DNA from: Limnanthes douglasii subsp. nivea
Lineage: Eukaryota > Streptophyta > Magnoliopsida > Brassicales > Limnanthaceae
Assembly: GCA_036936605.1 (NCBI GenBank)
Contig: JAUPFV010000005.1
Location: 53,402,742-53,466,741, forward strand
Length of the DNA: 64,000 nucleotides
Direction: 5' to 3'
Below the pieces are notes generated by a model. The model was not told where the DNA came from and did not search any database. It worked only from the letters and a program-made list of their open reading frames with translations. Both the position numbers and the translations under genes were made by a program. Below, piece by piece: positions 22,173 to 33,644 of this stretch; positions within the stretch are counted from its first letter, which is position 1; every line of letters starts with the position of its first letter.

Positions 22173-22585
22173 GTGTAATTGAATTTGAAAATATTCTTTT
22201 GTTTTACAATTTGTTATCAATTTATTATTGTTTTACATTTTCAATGTGGCTTGTTTGGCAACATGTATAGAAATACAAATGTTAACTCAAGTTGATCTTG
22301 TGGCATAGGCTCTAAGGTAAAGAGGTTGATAGTAAATCCCAACTTATAAAAACAACATGTTGAAACTGATGTGTTTAGGGTTCAATGGAACCCTAACAAC
22401 ATCAGTTCTAGCTTCTGCTTCATTTGAGGTATTCTCATAGTTGTCAAGGGTGATACCCTTCACCAAGGCACATCTTTTTACATCCCCTTTCAAACATAGA
22501 AAATGAGTCAACAAGTCCGAGTTTGTGAAGAAGGAAGGAAAAACGAGAATGAGATAGTACCTTGGTTGCACAATCAGCGATATCG
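21846..22585. other. Non-coding stretch with a microsatellite
   Basis: Between the LINE-2 tail and the duplicated segment. Apart from the TA repeat nothing is recognised. Frames at 21946-22182 and 22344-22571 show no domain; the first runs into the repeat and would encode an Ile-Tyr run. Confidence 0.4.
22113..22169. repeat. (TA)n microsatellite
   Basis: About 28 uninterrupted TA dinucleotides between GTG and CACGTG. Confidence 0.98.
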
Positions 22586-23010
22586 ATTAGAACATCTCTA
22601 TGAACGATTCTTATCACGATAATTCTTTTTTTTTATGATAATGATCACTACTTGAAGAGGATGATGATACCTCAGACTCAGACATTGAATCTTCACTAAA
22701 ATTTAAAGAACTAGAACAGTTCATTTTTTTACGTTCTCTTTTGAAACCTTGATGGATTTTTTTAGAACGACCCTTCCAATGTTTTGTCGGACTATGCTGA
22801 GCATCAGGGTCTATTATTAGTTCATTCACACCCTCTTGACCATCATATTTTTTAATTTTTGGTTCAACTTTACATAGAAGGTTCACCTCGACTTCTCTTT
22901 GGGACCTCAACGACTCAATTTCCCCTCGCAATTGGTCTCGTGCCTCTTTCATGAGTAGAGTAGTCGTTGATTCATACGTGATATCTGCCTAATTTTTATT
23001 TGAACATAAC
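22586..23010 (-). pseudogene. gypsy-B gag N-terminal fragment, copy A
   Basis: The frame 22952-22614 starts MKEARDQLRGEIESLRSQ, like the DKLRAEIEALRA segment of the Tat-1 gag at 63173, and ends in the Ser-rich SESEVSSSSSSSDHYHKKK. This is the N-terminal, Ser/Lys-rich part of the gag of Tat-like Ty3/gypsy elements. The conserved gag core is missing: similarity with the sister copies stops at about 22586. Confidence 0.7.
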
Positions 23011-23175
23011 TCCCTCATTTTTCACGGAAGAATCTATTTGCATCTCAAGATTCATGCTCTGGATTGTTCTGAAGGCGAATTCTTGAACCATAGGTTTTGG
23101 ATATCATTATCTGGACACCTCTATCAGGCTTCCACTATGATTGTCAATCTGATATGGTCGATAATTTTTAGAGGG

Positions 23176-23459
23176 TGTTTATGTAATAAGATGAAAATAA
23201 ATTAAGTTTTAGGTGGGGAGTAGAGAGATAATTGAGCTACTTAAATAGATGTTTAGAAAGAGAGAGTCACATGTGAAGTAAATCATCTATCCTTTATTAA
23301 ATACGTTTAATCCAATTCTAAATCATTGCAATCTTAAGCCCATCAATAAAATAAAATAAACTAACTAAATTAGGTTTAAATAAATAAATAAATTGATATT
23401 AATATAAGTGAAATCAGTCATGTGTCGGATTTTCCCCTCAAATAATTTTTCCTTCATCA
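23176..23459 (-). repeat. gypsy-B 5' LTR, copy A
   Basis: Lies just upstream of gag on the minus strand. Plus-strand ends are TGTTTATG near 23176 and CCTTCATCA at 23459, the same TCATCA end as the gypsy-B LTR at 30291 and the Tat-1 LTRs. The left boundary is approximate. Confidence 0.6.
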
Positions 23460-23739
23460 AATATGACAATCCTAAAATTTGATGGTTTCAATTCATTTAT
23501 AAAAAATGACAAAACCCGAATATAATGAAAGAAAAGACTTGTAGTAAAACCTTCTAAGCAATATGATAATCCTAATATGAAATAATAAATTGAATAACAT
23601 AAAATAATGATAAGGATATATAGAGACCCAATGGTAAAAATTTACTCGATAACTTAAGTATAGACATAAGTTAATCACAACATATGGAAAATGGAATGGA
23701 TTCGACAAGACATATATGACCTAAAAGCTATGGTCAAGC

Positions 23740-24110
23740 ATGAGGAAAATAAATAGAAGAATACGAAGGAAAGATAAAGGTGATTTATTAGTAGAATATT
23801 TAAGAGCCTTCAAAGGTCTTTTAAGACATGATTGAATGTTAGTTAAATATTCTAGATAGTTATAGGGTAAAATAGTAATGCTTTGTAACTAAAAATTTCT
23901 TAGATGAATGCTCCACCTTGACAAAAAAATATAAGTCATTCATCTATAGAATCAAGCCTAAAACTAAAATAGTACTATAAACAAGAGTATTGACCTCATT
24001 GTAAAGGTAACTGCAAATTTAAAAACTAAGAGAAGTCTAATAAGAGAGAAAATACTCCTTTTATTCTTGATTTCTTCGGTTATTTACCATTAAAAGTGTT
24101 TGTTAAGGAT
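23740..24110 (+). repeat. LTR-like promoter block inside the duplicated segment
   Basis: Closely shared with 49310-49640. In copy B it contains TATAAATAAGG (about 49527) followed by a CTTATTGTAA block and TAAGAGAGAAAATATTCC, the usual layout of a TATA box and leader in an LTR. In copy A the TATA is decayed to TATAAACAAGAG. Ends not resolved, so a solo LTR is only a guess. Confidence 0.35.
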
Positions 24111-26033
24111 TTCTTATGATAAATGATAATATAAATTGTGTCATATTTCAACTAACTCATCTATCGAAAACATAAAAAATTTAAAACTAAATATAAGACA
24201 AACAATTAATTTTAACATTTTAAAAATAATCATTATGGATAAACATATACTTTCTCTTAAAAAAAATTCTAAAAAATTAAAACAAGTGTGACAGAACACA
24301 ATCTAACAACTAAATATTTTAGCTTCACTAGTAAGAGAGAACATTCTATAAACCTTCCAAATCTTATATTCATATAACAAGAATTTTAATTTTTATACAT
24401 ATAAAAACAAAAAACAAATGTGAGATAGATTTTAATAGAAATGCAACATCAAAATAATAAATACTTGAATTGAATAAAAAAAATTAAAAACGTTGATATG
24501 GAAAATTTCGAAAGACTATATATATAAAATAAAATATGATTTACGAGACGTTAAAAATAAATACGAATTGCTAATATTATATCAAGATGATAAAATAAAT
24601 AAACAAATGTTTTCCTCATGGTCATAGGTCTCTATTTATAACATTTACTATTATAGAATATAGTTACCACATATTAGGAATATTTGATAGTGTCTTATTT
24701 TAATCACCTAAATATCGTATCTTTGACAAAGTATTTTGGAGTTTTGATTACTTAAGTGGTTGATGAGCCAATGTCGATTGTCTAGACTATTTATAACTTT
24801 ATCAGTAACCCCTTTGTCCTTACGCGAGTAACAATAGAGGACTAGTTTTTATGTCGGAAGCATTTGACATTGGCAGAAGCATTTGCTGACTTTTTCCAAA
24901 GCATATACTGACTTTTGCTTAAACATCTGTTGGTTTTGGCCGAATATTGTGAAATTGTACTTTGCTACTTATCGAACCTCTATCTTCAGATCCAAAGCTC
25001 ATACATCATAGATGTTTTGTATAATGAAATGTTTATATCAGCCATCTTTTGCTAGATTCTTAAGAGTGGTAAGACCTATTTATTCTAGTTTACCTCAACC
25101 AAATTATTACTAGAGAAGTCTCTAATTTGGTTCGTACTAAACTGTTCATGCTTCCTTAAAAATATATGTTAGATGAAACCTGCATTGAAGATTGAAAGCT
25201 CTATTTTACCAAAGCAAAATAGTAAACCTAATATTTAGAATACTCCTAGGATGTTACCTATTCATTATTTACTAACTTACTTTACATTACTACTAGTTTT
25301 GAAATGGTCTGATTCTTCATTTGCTATTATATAATCCAAATATTCTTCGATGAAGGATGGAGTAAGGGTATAAGTGATATGAAGCGTTGATACTTATTTC
25401 ATGGCTTGGGGTAGTTGAGAATATTCTTTGGCCTAACTTCTTATGAAAAAATTAAAGTAGTCTCCCAAGTTCTTGGTGAAGGATGATGAAAGGTCTATAC
25501 TAATTAATTATCCAATACTTTATTGTTTAGTACTAAGGATTTTGGTATCTTTCCTCGGTTTTGATTTGATTTGAAATAATTTAAGTAGTCCTTTTAATTC
25601 TTGAAACTAAGGTTTACATCATCTGTTTTGAAATTATTTGAGTAGTTCCCCGAGTCTTTGGTGAATGTTGTCTAAGGGGATAAGATTTTGCTACAAAATA
25701 TTTGTATTTATTAGGTGTTTTAATGATAAAGTGAAGTTAGAGGGTTTATATATATTGTGAAAATAAAAGTTTTTGAAAGAAACTTAAACGTGTAACAAAG
25801 TTACTTTTTAAAAAAGTTATGCACACCCTATTCACCTTCAACAATCTAGGCCCTTCATACTTCTTTGAATTTTCGTCACTCAACCTGCAAGCTAATATAA
25901 GTCATAAACTAAAACAGATCGAGTTGCTTTATTTAATTTATACTTTTATGTATATATAAATGTTCATGTCACTATGTTGCTTTATTTATTCACTTTTTCA
26001 TTATCTTAATATTATTCTTATATATTCTAGATT

Positions 26034-26240
26034 TTGTTGAGTCATTTATTTTCGTCTTGCTGTTTACACAATTGTTTCAGTTTTTATCATAAAAGTGAAG
26101 ATAATGAAAATTCATATAACCAGAATAATCACGACAATGGTTCATTTGGGATTGATTCTTTTAACCAACAAGAACTTTATAAGACTACAAACCAAATTCA
26201 CCACATGTCTCACATGAAGAACAAAAAAAGGAATCACTGA
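26034..26240 (+). other. Unrecognised open frame in the duplicated segment
   Basis: 68 codons, Asn/His/Lys-rich (NENSYNQNNHDNG), no domain. The copy B counterpart is interrupted by Tat-1 and by stops. It holds the empty site of the Tat-1 insertion (ATGGTTCATTT at 26136-26146). Confidence 0.2.
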
Positions 26241-26796
26241 AAAAACAGTCGAAATTACTTTATGGTGTAGTATAAAACTTCTAGAAAAATTAGAGGTTTT
26301 TAATGAATAACAATTTTGTATAAAACGTAAATAAATAGAGTAATTAGCACTCTAAAGTTTTTAAGAGGTTTTTTTTAATGAATAACAATTTTGTAAATAT
26401 TAAAAAATCTCAAATTACCATTTTACAATGTAGTTTTGGCTATTTTTAGTGGTTCTTCAATATAACGAGGAAGAATAAATTCACTCCATATTATTTCTCT
26501 TCTTCCTTCCACTCTTAATGGTATAAGTCTTTCGAAATCATAATACAATACTCGAAGTGATGTTTATAGTCACAAAACTAAACCACATGTAGAAGATGAG
26601 GTTTTGAATGAAATACAGATGAGGATAATCGTGTATCATTCCTATTGATATCTTACTGAAGATGTATGTGGAAAACGTTCACCAATTGGACAATTATTTA
26701 GGATGCGAATATTAGGTTTCTTATAAATGAGAAAACTGCCTTTGACGTTCGTAAAGGTGAAGTTTTTTTTAAATTATTTTTAATTATCATTGTTTT

Positions 26797-27132
26797 TTGT
26801 TCTCTCTCATTCCCAACTTGTCAAAAACAAATCAAGTGACAAACATATTCCCTAGCCAGCTCGTTCCTAATTCAAAATGCCTCATGTCGAATATAATTTT
26901 ATCAAGAGGTATATTTGAACATTTCTCGACGAATGATATCCTTATTGTTGTTAAGGTTTCCGTTCGAAAGACCATCCATTTTTTGTACTTCTTGATGGAG
27001 GCATTCACCAAGATTTTCACTGACCTTCCTATTTATAAACAATTATGGAAGAATAATTTTTTAATCTTCGACAATAGGGAGACTAAGTATGAAAGACCAG
27101 ATCTTTCTATCCAACCGAAGGTGGGTTTCTAA
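26797..27132 (+). other. Unrecognised open frame of 111 codons
   Basis: Frame MFSLIPNLSKTNQVTN... ending QPKVGF. No domain recognised; the upstream 200 bases are shared with the right end of the window (63890-64000), so the frame probably belongs to the same repeat unit. Codon use is AT-driven and the frame may be accidental. Confidence 0.2.
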
Positions 27133-27640
27133 ATGTAAGTTTATGCCTTCTTAGTAATTCTTTTTTTCTGTAATTTTATCTTTCATGTGTTTGATTGTTA
27201 TGTTTTAATAAATACGTTTTACATGTACTAGTAAGTTACAAGCTTTAGTTATAAGGACAATGAAATAGCTTTATGTTCTCTATATTCTATGGGTGCCGAA
27301 CTTGGTTTCTTTCTTCATTGAGTATTAGGTAAGGTTATGGCTTCATCTTGCTTCGACCATAAAATGACCATCCCTATTTGGAGAGATTTTTGGAGCCTTT
27401 TTTATTCATTGTGAAGGAAAATTCTTCGTAGCACCTTATCTCATACTTCAGAATTCCTAAATTACACTTTGGAATTCTAGTTATTCTTTATTAACTCCTT
27501 ACAATGGTTTGGTCAAAGATGTGATTTGACTCTTCTTTCTTTAATTACATCTGGCTGAGTTTCGGGCATGCGCATTACTTGCCACCTATGGGATGGTGTT
27601 GCTACCTGCATTTGATATACCATGACATATGATATTTCTT
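27133..27640. other. Non-coding stretch
   Basis: No frame and no repeat boundary seen; precedes the decayed protease of gypsy-B copy C. Confidence 0.4.
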
Positions 27641-27643
27641 ATT

Positions 27644-28080
27644 TTACGATTTTGGATGTGGTTCTATATGACCATAAGAGTTCATGTAGACACTAAGATC
27701 AGGTTCTAGTTGTTCTTTCCAACATTTTTTAAACGGAGTTGGGCAATAAACAACTATAAAAAGTACCCTGACTACCTTTTTGAAGGTGTATTTCCTTAGA
27801 AGAGTCTCACCTCCAAACTCCCCAATCATATTTCTAGTATTCTATGTGAATCTCAATATAGTCCTGTTTGATCAGAGTATAACCAAAGGTTTTTTTTTCA
27901 TGTTTTTGTATGTTTGCTGAGCTACTTGTATTAGTTAGAATCCTTTAAATTTCAGTTCCCTCAATTTCCGTCTGAATCACTTTCGTATCCTTATGTGGCC
28001 CATCAATATCTTTAAAATCATCACTATCGAATACAATGAATCGCATTGGATCCTGATAAAAATAAGCAGACATGTTTCCT
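27644..28080 (-). pseudogene. gypsy-B copy C protease remnant
   Basis: MIGEFGGETLLRKYTFKK followed by VVRVLFIVVYCP matches the second half of the Tat-1 protease (VIGEFEEEVLLGKGLFKK, MVRVLFVMVDFP). The catalytic loop region is not readable. A run of 13 C at 28132-28144 lies just upstream. Confidence 0.65.
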
Positions 28081-28254
28081 TATAATTAGGTTGCCAAACT
28101 TAATATATGGATTTTTCGAGAGCAACCTAAGCCCCCCCCCCCCCTCCCTTTTGCGCCCCAAAGATGGTTAATGATTCAAAAAATTAACACAAACTTTTAA
28201 CCCTTCTTTTCTTCTCGAACTCATTAATTATTAATTATACAAACTCGGTGAGGA

Positions 28255-29760
28255 TCAAGGTCTAGATATTGAATCTACGTCGATTTTATTATATGGCATG
28301 GTAATAACCATATTGTTTTCTTGTTCGGGTGGAGTTTCTATCGCTTCCCTTCGAGCAACAGTTTGACCAACAACTGGTGCTTCTAATCTATTCCCCGACT
28401 CTGCTTTGACAAATATAGCCAATTTTCCATTTTCAATTACAGTTTGGATTTCTTGCTTTAGAGAAATACAATCCTTCATATCATCGACCACGTGATTGGG
28501 ATAACTGCAAAACCAAGTATTTTGATGTTCCCTTAAAGTTTGAAAGAGGATAGTCTTCTAAACTAAAAAAAAATATTCGTTTTATCAAAAAGTGTGGCAA
28601 CACTTTCTGTCAACTCTACAAAATGATCAAGTTGGACCCATTGATCCCCCTTGGTTCTATATTTTTGGCCTTGTAGATGCTAGCTCACCCTAGGTCGAGA
28701 GATCTTGATTGAAGTCATTCAGACATGAACAAACGATTTTTTGTGTTTGATGTAAAAAGCCTAAGGTATTATTATTCTAGTTTCTACAAAGCACTTGGTG
28801 TGATCCTTTAAGCTCTCCATAAGCAAATGATGACACTGAATTATTTTGTCTTAATTTCTTGATATATTTTTTATTTCCTACAAATTGCCTTCAGAAAACC
28901 ATCAAAGCATGATTGGCCTATGCAGAAGCCGATTATACCACTTCAAAAAACACTATACTTGATGGTTTGGGAAAAGTCCCAGTACAACAACTTTTCATCC
29001 TTGTCGAAATTCATCATGAATTTATTGAATTGAAAGGTTGTTGACATGATCCTTACTTTCATCGAACATTTCCATTTTTTAAATTTAAAACCGTTTAGGA
29101 AGATGGTAGAGAAAATCGCTATGAAAAGAGGTGACTACCTCGAATTATGTCCTTCACTAAATTACTGACCCTTATTGATCGTTGCAAACATACCTGTTTC
29201 AAACTAGATAAAAAAACTGATCACTCATTTGATGGTCAACGGTGCGGTTTCCCGAACCCCCTTACATTTCTTTAAATCTTTGTTTTTTATCTATTTTTTT
29301 ATATTTTTGTTTATCTGAAGATATTTGTTGTTTACTTGACCTGTGATGTCGATTGGAACATATCTTCGAATAATGCTTATTCTAATTATTCTTTCTCTTT
29401 TTATGATAGTAATCGTTACTCACAACGGAGGAAGATTCCTTGGATTCATACACTGGATCCTTACTATACTATAAAGAGCTATAACGGTTTATAGCTTTAC
29501 GCTATGTTTTAAGGAATTGTAGGTTGTTAGGGATCAAAATCTTTCATAATTTTCTGGACTATTCTTAGCACCTGGGTCTACAACTTGTTCATCGGAACCC
29601 TCTTGTCCTTCAGAGTTCTGGATGTCCAACCGGATACTTCCCATATGAGTTATTACAATTTCGTTTTTAGACCTTAATGCCTCAATTTTCCCTCGTAACT
29701 GGTCACGTTCCTCTTGTATGAGTAATCATTCTTGATTTCCATTAGACATATGCGGTATTT
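28255..29760 (-). pseudogene. gypsy-B copy C gag and spacer
   Basis: The 28491-28255 frame (VDDMKDCISLKQEIQTVIE, then NGKLAIFVKAESGNR) is the spacer after gag and lines up with the ERGKLGAYVKRRSGNR stretch of Tat-1. Between 28800 and 29110 scattered pieces of the Retrotrans_gag core are visible (WYN at about 28945). The N-terminal LRG.IEALR segment and Ser-rich run are at 29400-29740. No frame survives. Confidence 0.65.
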
Positions 29761-29945
29761 GGCTAGATTAATTTTATCTTACTCTCTTGTTCTCTTGCGC
29801 GGGATCTGTTTATATTTCAAAATCCATGTTTCGGTATGTTCTGAATGCAAACTATAATATCCAAATTTATGGATATTGTTATCTCGGTACCTCTGTAGGA
29901 CTCTCACTATGTTCACCACTGATAGCGCGGATAACTTTTGGAGGG

Positions 29946-30291
29946 TATTCAAGTAATAATACAAGAAAAAATAAATTTTGAATAGACTATAACGAGAGAA
30001 TTGAGTTTTGTATGATTTAATTTAGAGAGAGAATTTTTACAGGTTAGGTTTAGAGTAAGTAATTTTTACCAACCTTCATTAATGATCTACAATCCTATTT
30101 ATATGCATATTAAGCCCAATAGGCCTAATAGGTTCAAAGGTTCATATGCCTATTCTTATTATCCAAGATAATTTATTCTGAATGACTATTATTTAAATAA
30201 TTATAATATATTACAATTACCTACATAAAATAAATATTAACTTACTTACGCATTTGTCTGATTTTCCCTTTGGATAATTGTTTCCTCATCA
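29946..30291 (-). repeat. gypsy-B 5' LTR, copy C
   Basis: Similar to 23176-23459, sharing the GGAGGGTAT / AGAGGGTGT left border and TTTCCTCATCA right border. About 346 bp. Flanks differ from copy A, so this is a separate insertion of the family. Confidence 0.6.
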
Positions 30292-30531
30292 CGTGGTAGT
30301 AAACCATTCTCATGGATAAATATGGTGGGGGTAAATGATTGGAAAACACTAGGAGGTTACTTCAATATATGCACCATAGTATGTAGAGCCAAGTCAACTA
30401 AGGGTTTTGATGTATCAACGAGCTTCAAGTAAAAAATATGGTTGAAGTTAGTAAAATATGTAAAAGAGAGTGATTAGAGTTAGTGGTACATTAAGATGAG
30501 CGAACACCTAGTGAAGATAATATAATATATA

Positions 30532-30753
30532 GACGAACCGATCCTAATTGGAAGTAATGGAATATGTAGACGATCGACCCATGGTTAGAGTTAATGGAAT
30601 ATGTTGAAGAGTCGACCTTATTTGGAGGTAATAGAATATGTCGAAGATTCGACCTTATTAGGAGGTAATGGAATATGTAGATGAGCCACCCTTTACTGGA
30701 ATGATAAGAATTTGTAGAAGAGCCGACCTTGATTAGAGGAAGTTACAAACAAA
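30532..30753. repeat. 37 bp minisatellite, six units
   Basis: Units start at 30532, 30569, 30606, 30643, 30680 and 30717, exactly 37 bases apart. The common core is GAAGAGTCGACCTT followed by GGTAATGGAATATGT. The fifth and sixth are most diverged. A possible older unit lies just to the left. Confidence 0.9.
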
Positions 30754-30894
30754 CTCTTGGTTGAATACGAGCCAGATGCCTGACCATTATTTTTATTTTT
30801 TTAAAAGTTATTCCATGCTTCTCTTCAACTCAAAAAGAGCTCATTTTTATGTTATACTCTCCATTTCAGACACCATAAACTATGACCACCAACT

Positions 30895-30972
30895 GCTAAA
30901 AAATATCATCGAACAAGATATCTTTATATGGAATACCATGATAACAGGCTTTGCGCAGAGCCAGGTTTGATT
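30895..30972 (+). pseudogene. Possible PPR-motif fragment
   Basis: The end of the frame 30761-30970 reads IIEQDIFIWNTMITGFAQSQ, which resembles the D.(V/F).WNTMI.G.AQ core of plant PPR proteins (organellar RNA-binding). Only one motif is visible and neighbouring DNA shows no more, so it may be a relic or chance. Confidence 0.35.
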
Positions 30973-32440
30973 AAACTTCATTCGAATCTATACACATAAG
31001 GAATTAAGGTGCCTAGCCATATTGCTTCAAGTTAGAAGCAACAAACCTACATTTATATTCTTTATATCTCATTTTTTGTCATTGTACTTTAGTAATCCTA
31101 TAATTTTACCATACGTATGCGTCGCTTAATTACACATATATTGTTAGTCTCATTGATATTTGTGTCTATTGTTCTGATATTACTGTATTACTTTATCCTC
31201 TTTGTTGTATTTATTCTTACTATTTATTCTATAACTTTCTATTTTCCTGTTTGTTTTTCATTTTTTCTAATTCATCTTTCATCCTCCTTATTTGTTATTT
31301 ATGTTTGATCATCAATTTGTGTTTGTTATGTCTTCATCATTTTCGCGCTCCTTACTGTTTTTCTTCTGACATCTATTATCTTTCTATATTTCACATATTG
31401 TGCATTGTATCTTTTATGTACACATTCATGTTTTTGTTCATCTTGTTATGTTTTGTTATTTTACTTTTTTGTTGTCAATATTATTATTGATCTTTAATCT
31501 ACTCATTTAATCATTCTATTAGAGCCCCTCAGTGGGTGCCACTAATTTTTGTATTCAAATCTTACGCTAGATATTCGTGGTGGAAAATTGGGTTTGGGTT
31601 CATAAAAAACTTATGAGATACTAATTTGATGTCATTACATTTGTGAGGAATACACTTATATATCCCTGTGTGAATTGCGGTGAGCTAGGGATAAGGAGTG
31701 AGATGCTTGATGATTCTGCAAAAAACATATGATGTAGTTTGATGTGCTTTGAGTGTCGATTATGCAAAAAGATGAGAATAAAGTATTTCAAGAAAGTCAT
31801 TTGATGAATGGTTGTAAAAGATTTGATTTCGCCGAATGTGATGCTATCTGGTTATCCCAATAGCAAAACATATCTCTTATTCAACTCTTTATGTAAAGAA
31901 AGAAGATAAAAAACCACGACTGTTAAGCAACTTTTGAGAAGTTGAGGTCAAAATAATTAACCGAAAAGGCTCTTTGGAGCAAGTCGTATCACTACTCAAT
32001 CAGATAAGAAAACTATTGTGATGTGTTTTTCTCCCAAAAATAAAAATTAATTTTATTTTTATAGGAATAAGAAACAAAATATTGTCATAGACGATGCCAA
32101 TTTCATGAGGCCTAAAACCTAATCAAATACCAAAAGAGATTTTCCTAAAAGAAAAAAAAATGAATATACTGATTTTTTATACATTATTTCTTTTCCTTTT
32201 ACATCAGATAGTTTACACCTATGTATACCCTTTCACGAAGATTTTCTCTCCATATATACTTTCAAATAGTTCTATGTTTGAAGTTGATGTTGCACCCTAA
32301 GTATAATAATGTTCTCTAATAAATGTGTAATGACGTATCTTAGTAATTTATTTTTTTTATCATAAATGTCATTAATGAAGATGATACCGTGAATAGAAGA
32401 TTGAGCATAACGAGGTTGGGCCTTAAAAAATGATGTTAAA
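30973..32440. other. Unassigned stretch
   Basis: Pyrimidine-rich on the + strand from 31100 to 31500, giving hydrophobic frames (31117-31308, 31251-31490) that are composition artefacts. The rest shows no gene or boundary. Confidence 0.4.
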
Positions 32441-32575
32441 CATGATGAGGTTGAGCATGGCGAAATTGAGCATGACCACGCTAAGCATGACCACGCTCAC
32501 CATGACGAGACTGAACATAACAAGGTTGTGCATAACAAGGTTAGAAATGACGAGGATGGACATGTCGAGACCCTT
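32441..32575. repeat. 15 bp minisatellite, nine units
   Basis: Units begin every 15 bases with CATGA or CATAA: CATGATGAGGTTGAG, CATGGCGAAATTGAG, CATGACCACGCTAAG and so on to CATGTCGAGACCCTT. The 5-codon period gives an open minus-strand frame (32605-32423) of Met/Val/Leu pentapeptides, which is a by-product. Weaker units lie on both sides (32405, 32590). Confidence 0.9.
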
Positions 32576-33140
32576 ATTAGAGGCCGAGTAAGACGAGGTT
32601 CTCAACTGAGCACGACGAGGCCCTTAGACAAGCTTTTTAACTGTCTCATATGTTTTATCATTATTCGGGTGTTACATCCTTATCATTTATAAATTATTCT
32701 TTGTGTGGTTGTTTTATTTTATAGCAAAATAAATTAAAAAAAATATTGAAACATAAGAAATTTATTTTATACATAATAGTATACAACATGTTTAGGTTGA
32801 AAATTATATTATTATAAGATAATCAACCAATAATCACCCAACATCAAACTTATTTACCAATAATCATCCAAAGTTTGATAAAGTATGAATAACCATGTGG
32901 TTTTATAATTAAAAATACTGATAACAATATCGTAGTTCAAAATACCCCTAACGGTTTTTCTCTACTCTGTTTTTTATTTTTTTTTTAAATTCCATTTTTT
33001 AAGTCACAACTCTAAAATCAACTAAAAAAACATTTGATTTTGTTTTAAGACGAACAAAACTAGATCCATTAAATATATTTTTTGAATTTTTATTTTATTT
33101 TTTTAGTTGCAAAAGTACCTATAAATTGGTTGCAATATAT
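32576..33140. other. AT-rich non-coding stretch
   Basis: No frame and no repeat recognised apart from homopolymer runs. Confidence 0.4.
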
Positions 33141-33640
33141 ATCTCAAAAACCAATTGTGTTCATGTTGTATAATTATGTGTAATTTGTTTTGCTAAAAAT
33201 TAATTGTGTTTAATTACGCAATTACGTACAATTTGGTTATAGAAAACAACTATGTTTAGTTGTAAAATTCTTTGCAAATAAGTTGCGTAAATAAGTTGAA
33301 AAGAGTTGCGTAAATAAGATCTTGGTTGCTAAATAAGTTTGATTGTGTGAAAAATATTTTTTTTTTGTGAAAATAAGTGTTAAATGGGTGTAAAACGACT
33401 AACTTTTTGTAGTTGCATAAATATGTTCCTTTTTGTGTGGGATTTGTTTTTTAAAAATTATTACGAAAATGAAATTAGATTGTGTTCTACTTACGTAAAT
33501 ACGTACAGTTTGGTTGCGAAAAAATAACGGTATTCCAGTTACGATATTATGTGGAAATGTGTTGCGTATATAAAAATAAACTATTTGCGTAAATATGATT
33601 TTGGTTACCAAATAAGATTAAACAAAAATTGTGTTAGTTA
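33140..33640. repeat. Imperfect ~290 bp tandem duplication rich in GTTGCGTAAATA
   Basis: 33160-33350 and 33440-33640 share the order ATTGTGTT, ACGTACAATTTGGTT (ACGTACAGTTTGGTT), TTGCGTA and AAATAAGATCTTGGTTGCTAAATAAG (its mate reads TATGATTTTGGTTACCAAATAAG). Short GTTGCGTAAATAAG units also repeat inside the first copy. Satellite-like, strongly diverged. Confidence 0.55.
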
Positions 33641-33644
33641 TAGA

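Larger units (their letters stand above)
22586..26795. repeat. Duplicated segment, copy A (mate 48918-64000 without its insertions)
   Basis: Colinear with copy B from GATTAGAACATCT at about 22586 (mate 48918) onward: gag (22614-22952), LTR end (23459; mate 49090), the block with CTAATAAGAGAGAAAATA (24040; mate 49590), AGGTCTCTATTTATA (24625; mate 55885), the 25.7-25.9 kb block with GAAACTTAAACGTGTA (mate 57010), CAATGGTTCATTT (26134; mate 57380) and TTAGGTTTCTTATAAAT (26711; mate 63930). About 80-85% alike by eye. Copy B runs off the window. Apart from a decayed gypsy-B end it has no identified genes. Confidence 0.85.
27640..30291 (-). mobile_element. gypsy-B copy C: protease, gag and 5' LTR
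   Basis: Minus-strand order is LTR (29946-30291), leader with primer-site-like region, gag (about 29760-28500), gag-protease spacer (28491-28255) and protease remnant (about 28080-27644). Reverse transcriptase, integrase and the 3' LTR are absent. Motifs pair one by one with Tat-1 (60.6-63.2 kb), which shows gypsy-B and Tat-1 are related families. Heavy decay. Confidence 0.75.

Noticed and set aside
26797..27132. Possible host gene exon
   Set aside because: No domain recognised and it lies at the edge of the duplicated repeat unit.
28132..28144. Run of 13 C
   Set aside because: Simple homopolymer in decayed gypsy DNA; no evidence of function.
31117..31490. Hydrophobic frames that look like membrane proteins
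   Set aside because: They arise from a T-rich tract; the Phe/Leu/Ile/Tyr content follows base composition only.
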